Part shown: positions 23,974-33,425 of the stretch, piece by piece | Numbering within the stretch: the stretch's first letter is position 1 | Layout: each line of letters opens with the position of its first letter | NCBI GenBank assembly: GCA_036675025.1 | Contig: JAKFFN010000040.1 | Span: 1-52,711 of the forward strand | Direction: 5' to 3' | Length of the DNA: 52,711 nt | Source: JAKFFN01 sp036675025 | GTDB taxonomy: Bacteria; Sumerlaeota; Sumerlaeia; Sumerlaeales; Sumerlaeaceae | The notes under the pieces: generated by a model | Told to the model about the DNA's origin: nothing | The model's database searches: none | The model's input: only the letters and a program-made list of their open reading frames with translations | Made by a program: the position numbers and the translations under genes

Positions 23974-25380
23974 ATGCCCACCATGCGAAAACCGCCCGAC
24001 CTACACCATCGATTTGTCTACATGGCTCTGTTCGCTCTGGTCCTTTCTTCCCCGTACGCGATTCCTGTGAACTGGCATTCATTTGCGAGGGCGCTTAATC
24101 TTGTGCCTGCGGAAAACCCGGGCTTTCTCCCCAGCCCGCTTATCAACCAGACCTGGTACGTCGTTTTCGGGTCCATTGCGCTTTTTATCCCGGCGATGTT
24201 GTTGAGCTTGCGTCGCCCCCTGCCTGGTGCTGATAAGCTGATCGCCGTGAGTGCGCTGGTATGGTTTGGGGTTACGGGTTTGCGCGCTTTGTTCACGCCT
24301 GGTATCCAATGGTCTTATATGGAAGTTTTCCTGCAGGCCGCGTTCCTGCTGGTGTTTCTTGCGTGTCTCACCACTGGATGCACAAGCCGCGCGATCAGCC
24401 GTTTCCAGATTCTCGGAGCCCTCATTGCGATTCCGTTAGCCTGTCTTGCCCTGGTGCAGAATGCCGGGTTTGATCCGCTCCCCTACAGCTCGACCATGCC
24501 GGGATCGCTGGACGCCGTCCACGGCAAGCATGTGGTAGCCTCGACGTTTGGCCATCCAAACTACATGGGCAGTTACCTGGCTCCGCTGATTGTTCTGGCT
24601 TTGCCGCTTCTGTTGGCGGGGCAACAGATAGTGGTACGTGTACTTTCCGCAGTTTCCATCAGTATGGCTGTATCGGCGCTCCTCGTGGGCGGCACCCGCG
24701 GGCCGCTTGTTGCTCTTGCGGTGGGGGGTGTCGTGTTCTTTCTGTTTCTGCGCCGGGAAAAAGTCCAGTGGCGGCGGGCGATTCTCCTTTTCGCTGCGGC
24801 CGTTTGTGCTTTTGGCGTATCTGTTCTCGCCCTGCCGTTTCTTCGCCCCGGGTTTGATATCGGAGATCGCCTTCTTGGTTCTAAAGAGATTGCCAGCCGC
24901 GCGTTTTACTGGCGTGTCGGTTTGTACGCCGTTGCTGATAATCCGGTGTTCGGAATAGGTCCCGGCCAGTTCGACAGGCTTTTCTGGCAAAACATCCTGA
25001 AGACACCCGATACTGCGCCGGGGGGATCGTGGCATTTTGTTCTGGCTTCTGTAATCCGGGGAGTGCGGCCGGGACAGATGCACAATGACCACCTGCAGGT
25101 TCTGGTAGAGACCGGCTTAATCGGCGCTGCAGCCTGGGGGGCTTTCTGGGCTGCTATTGTTCGTAGTGCAATCAAGCTTCGTTCTGCGCTTGCCGGCCGC
25201 GCTGACATCACGCGCAACGCGGCGGTGTGTGGAGCTATGGCGGTCGTGTTTGTGGATGCCCAGTTCGGCTTCCCCCTTCACCTGCCGTGCAGCGGCGTTC
25301 TTTTCTGGCTGGTGGTCGGAATGTATGCGACCTGGAAACCGCAATGCAACGTGCTTGAAACGCATGAGCCTAGTTCTTAG
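23974..25380 (+). CDS. O-antigen ligase/polymerase-like (Wzy_C) membrane protein
   Basis: A polytopic inner-membrane protein of about 468 residues with some ten hydrophobic segments. Family signs of the O-antigen ligase/WaaL group: FGHPNYMGSYLAPLIVLALPL, GGTRGPLVALAVG, a large external loop containing SRAFYWRVGLYAVADNPVFGIGPGQF, and QMHNDHLQVLVETGLIGAAAWGAF. Members join polysaccharide or glycans to lipid or protein acceptors; in pilus-bearing bacteria some glycosylate pilins (PilO/TfpO type), worth noting beside a prepilin block, but no linkage is shown. ATG 23974 is chosen; TTG 23947 and ATG 23983 are also in frame and none has a good Shine-Dalgarno. Single gene, separated from dnaG by about 210 nt with no recognised feature. 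Confidence 0.83.
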   Translation: MPTMRKPPDLHHRFVYMALFALVLSSPYAIPVNWHSFARALNLVPAENPGFLPSPLINQTWYVVFGSIALFIPAMLLSLRRPLPGADKLIAVSALVWFGVTGLRALFTPGIQWSYMEVFLQAAFLLVFLACLTTGCTSRAISRFQILGALIAIPLACLALVQNAGFDPLPYSSTMPGSLDAVHGKHVVASTFGHPNYMGSYLAPLIVLALPLLLAGQQIVVRVLSAVSISMAVSALLVGGTRGPLVALAVGGVVFFLFLRREKVQWRRAILLFAAAVCAFGVSVLALPFLRPGFDIGDRLLGSKEIASRAFYWRVGLYAVADNPVFGIGPGQFDRLFWQNILKTPDTAPGGSWHFVLASVIRGVRPGQMHNDHLQVLVETGLIGAAAWGAFWAAIVRSAIKLRSALAGRADITRNAAVCGAMAVVFVDAQFGFPLHLPCSGVLFWLVVGMYATWKPQCNVLETHEPSS

Positions 25381-25590
25381 CAGAAGAGTTTAAGACCGGC
25401 TGCATCCTTCGCAACTGTAATAGTTTCAATGTTGAGACTGCGTAGAAGTGATGTTGGAAGGTGAGGAGGATACTGCCTTGCGCATGCACGAAATCCTCTT
25501 AATTCTTGAACCGATCAAGAGATTAGCGCTTTGGTCTGTAAACAGTTGCAGTTCCAGCCCACGCCGGTACATAAAGCAGCCTGTATTGTT

Positions 25591-27426
25591 ATGAGCGCCA
25601 TTCTCGAATTTGCCGATAAACTCCGGTCACAGATCGACATAGCTGATGTCGTCGGTCGCTACGTGGAACTGCGTCGAATGGGTACAAACCTGAAAGGGTT
25701 GTGTCCTTTCCACGGCGAGAAGACCCCCTCCTTTACCGTTAGCACTACGAAGCAGATTTTCCACTGCTTTGGTTGCCACGAAGGTGGCGACATTATAAAG
25801 TTTACGCAGAAGATCGAGCGCCTGGAGTGGATGGACGCTGTGCGGCAGCTGTCCAAGGAGTTTGGCATTCCGATGCCGGAGCTTCGCGCACAGACGGCTG
25901 AAGATCACCAGGCGCGCGACGCCAAAACTGCGGCCCTGGATGCCACGAAATTTGCCGCGGAGCTGTTTACCCAGCACCTGAAGGACCAGCTCGGAAAGCA
26001 GTCTGAGATTGCTGCGTATTTTGATCGCCGGAAGCTGACTGCAGAGATGGTGAGCCAGTTTCAGCTTGGTCTGGCCCCCAATGCGTGGGCGCAGCTTCTG
26101 GAAACGGCGCAGCAGAAGGGCCACAGCAGAGAAACCCTGTTGAATGCCGGCCTGGTTATTAAACATCACGCTAAAGACAGCGTGTACGACCGTTTCCGAA
26201 ACAGGCTGATCTTCACGATTCATGATACCCATGGCAGCCCGGTGGCGTTTGGCGCGCGTGTTTATGCCTCCGATGCGGCGCCGGATGAACCCAAGTATAT
26301 CAACTCTCCTGAGACCATGGTCTACCACAAAGGCCAGGCGCTCTATGCTCTTCACGTCGCCAAAGACGCTATCGTAAAGGAAAAAACAGCTCTCCTGATG
26401 GAGGGCTATATGGATGTTATTCGCGCGCACACGTGCGGTATCACCAATGCGGTCGCATCTTGTGGTACAGCGCTGACGGATGAGCAGGCCCGCGCCCTCA
26501 AACGGTTTTGCGGTAAGGTCGTCTTTCTTTATGATGGCGACGCTGCGGGGCAGAAGGCCATGCTCCGCGGAACCGAAATTTTGCTCGAGCAGGGATTTGA
26601 AGTGTCGGTAGTTGCCCTGCCCGATGGCCATGATCCGGATTCGTATCTTTCCGAGCATGGGGCGGAGCCGTTTCGCGGGCTCATTACCCATGCGCGAGGG
26701 TTTTTTGAGCACTTCCTTGACCAGGCTGTCCGAAGCTGCGACGTTCGATCGCCGGAAGGAAAAGTGCAGACGGTAGAGCTTATGCTGCCCCTGCTGCGGA
26801 GGATCAAGCAGCCGATTGCAAAGAACGATTACGTTCGGCGCCTGGCGGATCGTATCGACGTTGATGCATTGCTTATCCAGCGCCAGCTGTCGGATAACAA
26901 TCCGCGATCGCTGGATCGCCTGCGCGAACAAATGGCGACAGTTCCGGGAAGCAGCGACGGAGTTGTAGAGAAAACGTTGCTCAAGCTGCTGGTGGAATGC
27001 CCGCAGGCTCGCGGCCGGATAAAAGAAAAGATAAACAGCCAGTGGCTGCGCGATCCGATGGTAAGCAAGTGGTTCCGCATCTGCGAAGGTATGCAGTCAG
27101 CTGAATTATCCTGGGATGTGGTGCTGACTTCCGAGGAAGTACAGTCAGAACCAGAAGCTGCTTTTTTGCGCTCCCTGGCGGTGCTGGAAGAAAGCTGCGA
27201 TTCCTCTGAACGCACAATCGATCACGTGGCTGCGCGCATACACAGGAATTACCTGCTGGAAATCAATCGAGGCACTGCGCGGGAGATTGAAGAGTTTTTC
27301 CAGCCAGGCAGCTCTGATGACGATCTGGATATTTACCTTCGCCGTGCCGACGAAAACGTTACGCCGGTAAGGGGACTCACGAACAGTTACTTTCTAAAAA
27401 CCAATCCACCCGGCGGTCGAGGATAA
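25591..27426 (+). CDS. dnaG: DNA primase DnaG
   Basis: A 611-residue replicative primase making RNA primers at the fork. N-terminal CHC2 zinc finger with Cys38, His41, Cys59 and Cys62 (CPFH...CFGC), then the RNA polymerase core, the Toprim part (LLMEGYMDVI, VASCGTALT, FLYDGDAAGQKA with the metal-binding acidic residues, PDGHDPDSYL), and a C-terminal helicase-interaction region of less conserved sequence. ATG 25591 gives the usual N-terminus (SAILEFADKLRSQIDIADVVGRYV); an in-frame TTG at 25531 would add 20 residues of no similarity. Its stop codon is immediately followed by the GTG of the PP2C gene, so the two are co-transcribed. No rpoD or rpsU neighbour. Confidence 0.96.
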   Translation: MSAILEFADKLRSQIDIADVVGRYVELRRMGTNLKGLCPFHGEKTPSFTVSTTKQIFHCFGCHEGGDIIKFTQKIERLEWMDAVRQLSKEFGIPMPELRAQTAEDHQARDAKTAALDATKFAAELFTQHLKDQLGKQSEIAAYFDRRKLTAEMVSQFQLGLAPNAWAQLLETAQQKGHSRETLLNAGLVIKHHAKDSVYDRFRNRLIFTIHDTHGSPVAFGARVYASDAAPDEPKYINSPETMVYHKGQALYALHVAKDAIVKEKTALLMEGYMDVIRAHTCGITNAVASCGTALTDEQARALKRFCGKVVFLYDGDAAGQKAMLRGTEILLEQGFEVSVVALPDGHDPDSYLSEHGAEPFRGLITHARGFFEHFLDQAVRSCDVRSPEGKVQTVELMLPLLRRIKQPIAKNDYVRRLADRIDVDALLIQRQLSDNNPRSLDRLREQMATVPGSSDGVVEKTLLKLLVECPQARGRIKEKINSQWLRDPMVSKWFRICEGMQSAELSWDVVLTSEEVQSEPEAAFLRSLAVLEESCDSSERTIDHVAARIHRNYLLEINRGTAREIEEFFQPGSSDDDLDIYLRRADENVTPVRGLTNSYFLKTNPPGGRG

Positions 27427-28395
27427 GTGGTACGAAAAATAATCAAAAACCTGGGCCAGTTTTTAGCGTCCGGTGGATCAGACGAAAACGAAATTCCCGC
27501 GAAGAAAAATGTTGCCTCAGACTTAACTCCCAACGATCTTCGCCCGAACGCCGATGAAACCCAGACTCACATACCAGATATTGCGGAGGCCGATTCCGGT
27601 TCGCACAGCATGAAACTACGGTCTTTCGGAATAACAGATGTTGGCTTGAAACGCAGTCATAATGAGGATAATTTCTTCAGGTCAGATGACCTTGGAATTT
27701 ACCTGGTGGCTGACGGAATGGGCGGACACGCAGCCGGTGAAGTCGCCAGTAATACATCAGTGAAAACCGTCGCTGAGTTTGCAGATAAGTTTTCGAAAGA
27801 CTCCAGCCTTACGTGGCCTTTCGGTTATGACAGCCGCCTTTCTGATGAAGGGAACGCCCTGATAACTGGAATCCAGCTGGCTAACCAGACTCTTTGTAAG
27901 ATGCAGCAGCAACGTCCGGAACTAACGGGAATGGGCACCACCCTGGCAGCTCTACGCATAACTGACAGCCAGGCGCTGATAGCGCACGTGGGTGATAGCC
28001 GTGTCTATCGCCTGAGAAATGGCAATTTTGAGTTACTCACCAGCGATCATTCGTGGGTAAATGAACAGCTTCAGAAGAACATCATTACGGCTGAAGAAGC
28101 CCGCACTCATCGTTACCGGAACGTTATCACCCGCGCCCTGGGAAATCGCACGGAGCTTGAGATAGATGTCCGGCTGGAATCCATTGAAGAAGGCGATTGT
28201 TTTCTGCTGTGTAGTGACGGCCTTTCAGGTATGATTGAGGACGAAGAAATGCTGAGATTGTTGCAGGTGCATTCCGATTGTATCCGGACGGCTGCCAACA
28301 CTCTAGTGGCCAGGGCAAACGAAGCCGGGGGACATGATAATATCTCTGTGGTGATCGTCTGCTGCTGTGCAGAAGACAAAAACGGTAACTGTTAG
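27427..28395 (+). CDS. PP2C-family Ser/Thr protein phosphatase
   Basis: A 322-residue metal-dependent phosphatase. An N-terminal stretch of about 60 polar residues of no known fold precedes the domain. Motifs: RSHNEDN, LVADGMGGHAAGEVAS, GMGTTLAAL, AHVGDSRVYRLR, DHSWVNEQL, LLCSDGLSGMI and GGHDNISVVIV, which carry the metal-binding aspartates of bacterial PrpC/Stp enzymes. Cytosolic; it ends in a Cys-rich tail (VCCCAEDKNGNC). The start is GTG 27427, directly after the dnaG stop with no gap, which suggests translational coupling. A partner Ser/Thr kinase is not in the window. A tRNA-Phe gene follows after about 80 nt. Confidence 0.93.
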   Translation: MVRKIIKNLGQFLASGGSDENEIPAKKNVASDLTPNDLRPNADETQTHIPDIAEADSGSHSMKLRSFGITDVGLKRSHNEDNFFRSDDLGIYLVADGMGGHAAGEVASNTSVKTVAEFADKFSKDSSLTWPFGYDSRLSDEGNALITGIQLANQTLCKMQQQRPELTGMGTTLAALRITDSQALIAHVGDSRVYRLRNGNFELLTSDHSWVNEQLQKNIITAEEARTHRYRNVITRALGNRTELEIDVRLESIEEGDCFLLCSDGLSGMIEDEEMLRLLQVHSDCIRTAANTLVARANEAGGHDNISVVIVCCCAEDKNGNC

Positions 28396-28473
28396 CGTTT
28401 CAGAAGTTATATGTTTATCGTCGCTGAATAAGCCCTGCCGATTCACGTAATTGGGGGGCGCATCGGGCAACAA

Positions 28474-28549
<76 letters not shown>

Positions 28550-28634
28550 CCCGTTTTTTTCTCCCCTACTTCTTAGCTTTCGATTTTATCTGTCAGAGAA
28601 TTTCTCTGCGCGCCCGGTGGTCATCGGGAGTATT

Positions 28635-29747
28635 ATGACAAAAGCGCGTTCTGTCTTCCTGTTTTGGGCCCGGCTCACGCTGGTATTTGTGTTCCTGGTG
28701 ATAGCAGCGGGTTCTATTGTGAGGGCGACTGGCTCCGGGATGGGGTGTCCCGATTGGCCGAAATGTTTTGGGCATTATATTCCGCCGACACAGCTGGAGC
28801 AACTGGAGTATCAGCCGGGGCGGGAGTTTAAAAAAGGGCAGTTTATCATACACCAGAGGGCCCTTTGGAAAGCGCGCCAGACCTTTACCGCTGGCTCCAG
28901 CATAGATATGTCGAACTGGGAAAAGTATACGAAGCACGACTACGCGCGGTTTAATCCCGCACACACCTGGACAGAGTACATTAACCGGCTGTCGGGGGCG
29001 CTTCTGGGTATCGTTTCCTTTATTACGCTGATACTTTCTTTGAGGGTGCTCCGGGAGGATCTGGCAATTCCGCTTCTCAGCTTCCTGGCGGTTTTCCTCA
29101 TTGGTTTTGAAGCGTGGCTGGGAGCTACGGTGGTGGAGTCGAACCTGGATGCGGCTAAGATTACAACGCACATGGTGGGCGCAGTAGTGATTGTGGCGGT
29201 GGTGCTCGAGATGATCCGCAGGGGGCGCAGCGGTCAGGATGCATCGCGCGTGGCGCCGGCGCCCAGGGGTATTCGATTTCTGGCCCTGGCAGCGATTGGG
29301 GCTACCGTCATTCAGATCATCATGGGCACACAGGTAAGAGAAGCTGTTGATGTGCTTGACAAGACATGGAATGGCGAAGGGCGTGGGCAGTGGATCGAAC
29401 AGATCGGTAGTGAGTTTCAGATCCACAGGGTGTTTGCGTACGCGCTGCTGTTGCTGAATGCATTTCTCGTGTACCGCCTGCGGCGATATCCGGCGCAATG
29501 GCAGCAGGCTAAGAAGTTCGCCTATCCCCTGATGTTGTTACTGGTGGTGGAGTGGTTCACGGGGGTAGCCCTGGCGCTGTTTGGAATTCCGGCCTTCATT
29601 CAGCCGGTGCACCTGGTAGTCGCTACGATTATTATCGCGCTGCAGATCCGTATCTGGCATGAACTGCGGCCGCAGTTGCTGGTTGCCGGTCAGAGATTAA
29701 CAACTGCCTCTGACTCCGGGACACTACTGGAGCAGACAGAAGCGTAA
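28635..29747 (+). CDS. ctaA: Heme A synthase (CtaA/COX15 family)
   Basis: A 370-residue polytopic inner-membrane enzyme that oxidises heme O to heme A for aa3-type cytochrome oxidases. The N-terminus GSIVRATGSGMGCPDWPKCFGHYIPP with its Cys pair in the first external loop, the repeated four-helix halves, and the four histidines in EYINRLSG/TTHMVGA and QIHRVFAY/QPVHLVVA positions fit the family. The external loop after the Cys pair is long, as in the type with a QLEQLEYQP insertion. ATG 28635 has GGGAG close upstream; GTG 28617 would add six residues. No other oxidase or ctaB gene is nearby. It converges on trpB with one base between the two stop codons. Confidence 0.9.
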   Translation: MTKARSVFLFWARLTLVFVFLVIAAGSIVRATGSGMGCPDWPKCFGHYIPPTQLEQLEYQPGREFKKGQFIIHQRALWKARQTFTAGSSIDMSNWEKYTKHDYARFNPAHTWTEYINRLSGALLGIVSFITLILSLRVLREDLAIPLLSFLAVFLIGFEAWLGATVVESNLDAAKITTHMVGAVVIVAVVLEMIRRGRSGQDASRVAPAPRGIRFLALAAIGATVIQIIMGTQVREAVDVLDKTWNGEGRGQWIEQIGSEFQIHRVFAYALLLLNAFLVYRLRRYPAQWQQAKKFAYPLMLLLVVEWFTGVALALFGIPAFIQPVHLVVATIIIALQIRIWHELRPQLLVAGQRLTTASDSGTLLEQTEA

Positions 29748-29748
29748 T

Positions 29749-30957
29749 CTACAGTTCTACGCCCAGCCCTTTAGCGATTGAGAATACGTCTTTATCGCCC
29801 CGGCCTGACAGGTTAACCAGGATAACGCCGCTTTCCATTTCGGGCACCAGCTTCGTTAGGTAAGCAATGGCGTGAGCGCTTTCAAGAGCGGGGATGATGC
29901 CTTCAGTTTTACAGAGCAGCTTGACACCTTCGAGGGCTTCGTCGTCTGATATTCCTACGTACTCTGCCCGGCCTGATGCGTGGTAGAAGCTATGTTCGGG
30001 ACCGCTGCCCGGGTAATCCAGACCTGCGGAGATTGAGTGAGCCGGTTTGATCTGGCCGTCCTCCGTTTGCAGGAGATAAATCTTTGAGCCATGGAAAACG
30101 CCGACGGAACCTTTGGAAATGCTGGCCGCGTGTTCCTGCGTCTGCAGACCGTGGCCGGCGGCTTCTACGCCCACCATCTTCACGTCGGTATCATTGTAGA
30201 AGGGGTGAAACAGGCCGATAGAATTGCTCCCGCCGCCGACACATGCCACCAGCACGTCAGGCAGTTGGCCTTCGGCTTCGAGGATCTGGGCGCGAGCTTC
30301 TATTCCTATGCAGGACTGGAAATCTCTCACGATCATGGGAAAAGGATGCGGGCCAACGACTGATCCCACAATATAATGTGTGTCATCACAGCGCGACATC
30401 CATTGCCGCATGGCTTCGTTGGTTGCGTCTTTAAGGGTAGCGGTGCCGCTGGTAACTTTGGTGACTTTTGCCCCCAGCAGGCGCATCCGGAAGACGTTCA
30501 GGTTCTGGCGCTCCATGTCTTCAGCGCCCATGAACACTTCACACTCGAGTCCGAGCATTGCACAAGCTGTTGCGGTGGCGACGCCATGCTGACCGGCGCC
30601 GGTTTCGGCAATGATCTTCTTTTTGCCCATGCGTCTTGCCAGCAGAGCCTGCCCAATGGAATTATTGATCTTGTGGGCGCCGGTGTGGCACAGGTCTTCG
30701 CGTTTCAGGTAAATCTTTACTTTGCCGTTGCCGAGCTTTGCGCTGAGCCGTTCGGCCAGGTAGAGGGGTGTGGGACGGCCTACATAGGTCTTCAGGAGCT
30801 GTTTGAACTCCTGCTGGAAGGCAGGATCGGCGCTTGCCTCGGCGTAGCCCTTTTCGAGTTCAAACAGCACAGACATGAGCGTCTCAGGTACGTACCTGCC
30901 GCCAAATTCTCCGTACTTTCCTTTGCTGTCTGGTAAAGTTACCGCGCCTGTGCTCAT
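29749..30957 (-). CDS. trpB: Tryptophan synthase beta subunit
   Basis: A 402-residue PLP enzyme that condenses indole with serine. YGEFGGRYVPETLM at the start, LKREDLCHTGAHKINNS with Lys96 as the PLP Schiff base, ETGAGQHGVATA, the phosphate-binding GGGSNSIG, and ISAGLDYPGSGPEHS are the TrpB1 hallmarks. ATG 30957 is 3 nt after the trpF stop, and the trpF end codons CAG GAG AAA supply an AGGAG ribosome site. trpA, which usually follows and whose product channels indole to TrpB, is absent: the next gene is the convergent ctaA, so trpA must be elsewhere. Confidence 0.97.
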   Translation of the reverse strand: MSTGAVTLPDSKGKYGEFGGRYVPETLMSVLFELEKGYAEASADPAFQQEFKQLLKTYVGRPTPLYLAERLSAKLGNGKVKIYLKREDLCHTGAHKINNSIGQALLARRMGKKKIIAETGAGQHGVATATACAMLGLECEVFMGAEDMERQNLNVFRMRLLGAKVTKVTSGTATLKDATNEAMRQWMSRCDDTHYIVGSVVGPHPFPMIVRDFQSCIGIEARAQILEAEGQLPDVLVACVGGGSNSIGLFHPFYNDTDVKMVGVEAAGHGLQTQEHAASISKGSVGVFHGSKIYLLQTEDGQIKPAHSISAGLDYPGSGPEHSFYHASGRAEYVGISDDEALEGVKLLCKTEGIIPALESAHAIAYLTKLVPEMESGVILVNLSGRGDKDVFSIAKGLGVEL

Positions 30958-30960
30958 TGC

Positions 30961-31617
30961 CTATTTCTCCTGAACTGCGGACCCGTTAGCACCGAGCACG
31001 CTTTCGATAAACTCTGTTACTCGCCTGTGAGACTTAATACCTGGCGACTCTTCTACACCTGTGGATACGTCTACTGCGTAGGGAGCCCGTTCACGAATGA
31101 GTTCCGCAACATTTTCCGGGGTTAATCCGCCGGCGAGAAACGTTTTTTCATTGGGAAGGCCCGACGGAATCTTGTTGAGATCAAAAGTTCTACCGGTCCC
31201 TCCCTTAAGTTTCGCATCATGGGTATCGCACAGGAAGAAGGATACGTTATATTGGCAGAAGTCTGTCGATGTTTCTTTCTCACCAATGGCCAGGACTTTA
31301 ATGACGTCAATACCCAGGGCCGTCAGTTCGTCACAAACGCCTGGTGTTTCATGTCCATGGAGTTGCAGAAGATCCAATCCTGCAAGGTTTCTGACCCAAA
31401 CCATGTTTTCGGGCTCTTCATCCACAAAGACGCCGACGTGCTGGACATTGGGAAATTCTGTTCGTACTTTCTGGATAATCTCTTTCGCAGTCCTGGGAGC
31501 TACAAAGCGCTTACTGGGAGCGTAGAAAATATAACCAAGGTAATCAGCCCCTGACGAGGCTGCATGCAGTGCATCCTCAAGGCGCGTAATTCCGCAGATT
31601 TTTGCTCGTGTAGTCAT
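30961..31617 (-). CDS. trpF: Phosphoribosylanthranilate isomerase
   Basis: A TIM-barrel enzyme of 218 residues for step three of tryptophan synthesis. TRAKICGITRLEDALHAASSGADYLGYIFY puts the catalytic Cys near the N-terminus; LDLLQLHGHETP, LAGGLTPENV and APYAVDVSTGVEESPGIK with the catalytic Asp are all present. ATG 31617 gives MTTRAKICG; an in-frame TTG at 31632 would add five residues. First gene of a trpF-trpB pair. No leader peptide, T-box or TRAP-type sequence was recognised in the 130 nt shared with the divergent ribH. Confidence 0.95.
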   Translation of the reverse strand: MTTRAKICGITRLEDALHAASSGADYLGYIFYAPSKRFVAPRTAKEIIQKVRTEFPNVQHVGVFVDEEPENMVWVRNLAGLDLLQLHGHETPGVCDELTALGIDVIKVLAIGEKETSTDFCQYNVSFFLCDTHDAKLKGGTGRTFDLNKIPSGLPNEKTFLAGGLTPENVAELIRERAPYAVDVSTGVEESPGIKSHRRVTEFIESVLGANGSAVQEK

Positions 31618-31747
31618 AAGATCACATTGCAATACCTGCTGGCGCTGTGATTATTACTTGTCTCAATGCAACTGTCTGTAAGGAATAACCTGCCGGTTTT
31701 GTATAGGACTGCATACCAGGTTAGCACAGAGAGAGATTGGGTTTCTC

Positions 31748-32224
31748 ATGAAAGAGTACAAAGGTAAGCTGGAAGGCAAGGGGCTACGCTTCGCAATAGT
31801 TGCCAGCCGCTATAATGATTTCATTACGGGGCGACTGGTCCAGGGCGCAGAAGAGGCCCTCAAGGAAAATGGCGTGGTTGATTCTGACATTGATCTTTTC
31901 TGGTGCCCTGGGGCGCTGGAAGTTCCTGCGGTGGTTCAGCGGATTGTGGCTAAGGGCGTACATACCCGCTACTACGATGGCGTGATAGCCATTGGTTGTG
32001 TTATACGGGGCGATACGGATCATTATACTCACGTGGCTACCGAGGCTGTTCGCGGTGTATGCCAGGTTGCCCTTACGCACCAGGTTGCTACAGGAAACGC
32101 CATATTGACGGTTGAAAACGTGCAGCAGGCAACTGAGCGGAGCGGCGAAAAATCAATGAACAAAGGCTATGAAGCTGCACTGGTAACCCTTGAAATAGCT
32201 AACCTGTTCAGATCTCTGAAGTAG
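31748..32224 (+). CDS. ribH: 6,7-dimethyl-8-ribityllumazine synthase
   Basis: A 158-residue subunit, normal for this icosahedral or pentameric cytosolic enzyme that condenses 5-amino-6-ribitylaminouracil with dihydroxybutanone phosphate to give the riboflavin precursor. RFAIVASRYNDFITGRL, WCPGALEVPAVVQ, IAIGCVIRGDTDHYTHV with the catalytic His, and GNAILTVENVQQATER are family blocks. No FMN riboswitch is visible upstream, and no other rib gene is next to it, although ribH is often followed by nusB, which lies 3.1 kb further on the same strand. A GntR/LacI-type regulator starts 17 nt later. Confidence 0.96.
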   Translation: MKEYKGKLEGKGLRFAIVASRYNDFITGRLVQGAEEALKENGVVDSDIDLFWCPGALEVPAVVQRIVAKGVHTRYYDGVIAIGCVIRGDTDHYTHVATEAVRGVCQVALTHQVATGNAILTVENVQQATERSGEKSMNKGYEAALVTLEIANLFRSLK

Positions 32225-32241
32225 TAGGAATCTCATTAGTA

Positions 32242-33315
32242 ATGGCTGGAGCGACTCGTTACGAAAAGCTGAAAAGCTTGCTGCGTGAAAAGATCGTATC
32301 GGGAAAATATGAACGCGGCGATCGGTTTTTTTCTCAAAACGAGCTTATGGAAAAGTATGGTTTAAGCTTTTCCACAGTAACCCGGGCGCTTGATGAACTG
32401 GCGCGCGATGGGTACCTTACGCGCCAGCGCGGTAAGGGGACCTTTATCAGTTCAACCCACTCCCCTGTCGAAGATCGCAAGGCAGCGCCACTTAGCGTCT
32501 GCATATTTGCACCGTGGAACCCTGCGACCTCACCGCTGAGCAGCACTGCTTTGATCTATCGGCACCTTGAAGAAGCCCGGCCTGAAGGCTTTAATCTCAG
32601 GTTTATACCGCATGGTACCGAGCCGGATGACCTGGAACCATTCCTGTTTGTGCGGGGTCCGGTAGATGCCGCTGTGTTTCTTTACCCACTTGAATCGCAT
32701 ATCGGTGCCATCAGGAAAATGGCGGAGGCTTTTCCGGTCGTTATTTTGACGGATTCGGCGGACAGCTTCGGTTCAGCCGCCATCCAGACAAATCTATACA
32801 GCGTTGGAAAGATGGCAACGAAGCATTTGTGTGAGTTAGGCCATCGCAATATTGCTGTTGTCGGTGATGGAGATGGACAGTTTCCAACAGCTGAGCTCCT
32901 TGCGGGCCATCGCGCAGTTTTAAAGGAATTTGAAATTCCCTATAGAGAGACGCTTATTAGGGCTGATGCGTCAGATTCCATGTCGTGGCCATCGCTTGCC
33001 GATGTGTTGGAGCTTAACGCAGATCGGGAGATTACTGCCGTGTTCGCACTAAGTAGTGTGGCCTGCCTGGGAGTGCTTTCAGAACTTCGCGCAATGAACT
33101 GGCATCTGCCGCAGGATCTTTCCCTGGTATGCTTTGACAACCTTGATAAAGCTTTAAGTTCCTTTCCGACTATTACGACTGTAGGTTTTCCTGCGAAAGC
33201 GCTGGCCCTTCAAATGTTGCGACGGGTTGAAGACGTACTCCAATCATCTGCAGACGCCGACGGGACCACCATAGCACCATTACTAACGGTTAGAGCTTCC
33301 ACAGCAGGCTGTTGA
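32242..33315 (+). CDS. GntR-type regulator with LacI-like sugar-binding domain (AraR-like architecture)
   Basis: A 357-residue DNA-binding protein. Residues 1-75 form a GntR winged helix (YEKLKSLLREKIVSGKYERGDRF, FSTVTRALDELARDGYLTRQRGKGTFI). Residues about 85-350 are a periplasmic-binding-protein/LacI fold with IQTNLYSVGKMATKHLCELGHRNIAVVG, ITAVFALSSVACLGVLSELR and LSLVCFDNLDKALSSFPTITTV. This pairing is known from AraR of Bacillus. The effector is probably a sugar-like ligand, but no catabolic genes are adjacent, so the target is unknown. It begins 17 nt after ribH and may be read through from it; no operator is recognised. Confidence 0.88.
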   Translation: MAGATRYEKLKSLLREKIVSGKYERGDRFFSQNELMEKYGLSFSTVTRALDELARDGYLTRQRGKGTFISSTHSPVEDRKAAPLSVCIFAPWNPATSPLSSTALIYRHLEEARPEGFNLRFIPHGTEPDDLEPFLFVRGPVDAAVFLYPLESHIGAIRKMAEAFPVVILTDSADSFGSAAIQTNLYSVGKMATKHLCELGHRNIAVVGDGDGQFPTAELLAGHRAVLKEFEIPYRETLIRADASDSMSWPSLADVLELNADREITAVFALSSVACLGVLSELRAMNWHLPQDLSLVCFDNLDKALSSFPTITTVGFPAKALALQMLRRVEDVLQSSADADGTTIAPLLTVRASTAGC

Positions 33316-33425
33316 TCCTGTACACATTGAAATAAATCACGCTGTTTGCGCTATTGGTAATCGCTGTGCAGTACCTATTGCACAGCTAATTGCTTTCCAG
33401 TTCTGCAGGAGCACACACATTAGAT

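Noticed and set aside
25627..26931. 434-codon frame antisense to dnaG
   Set aside because: Lies entirely opposite conserved primase codons, so it is a shadow.
31633..31747. FMN riboswitch ahead of ribH or trp leader ahead of trpF
   Set aside because: No RFN-like conserved blocks, no run of Trp codons and no T-box sequence.
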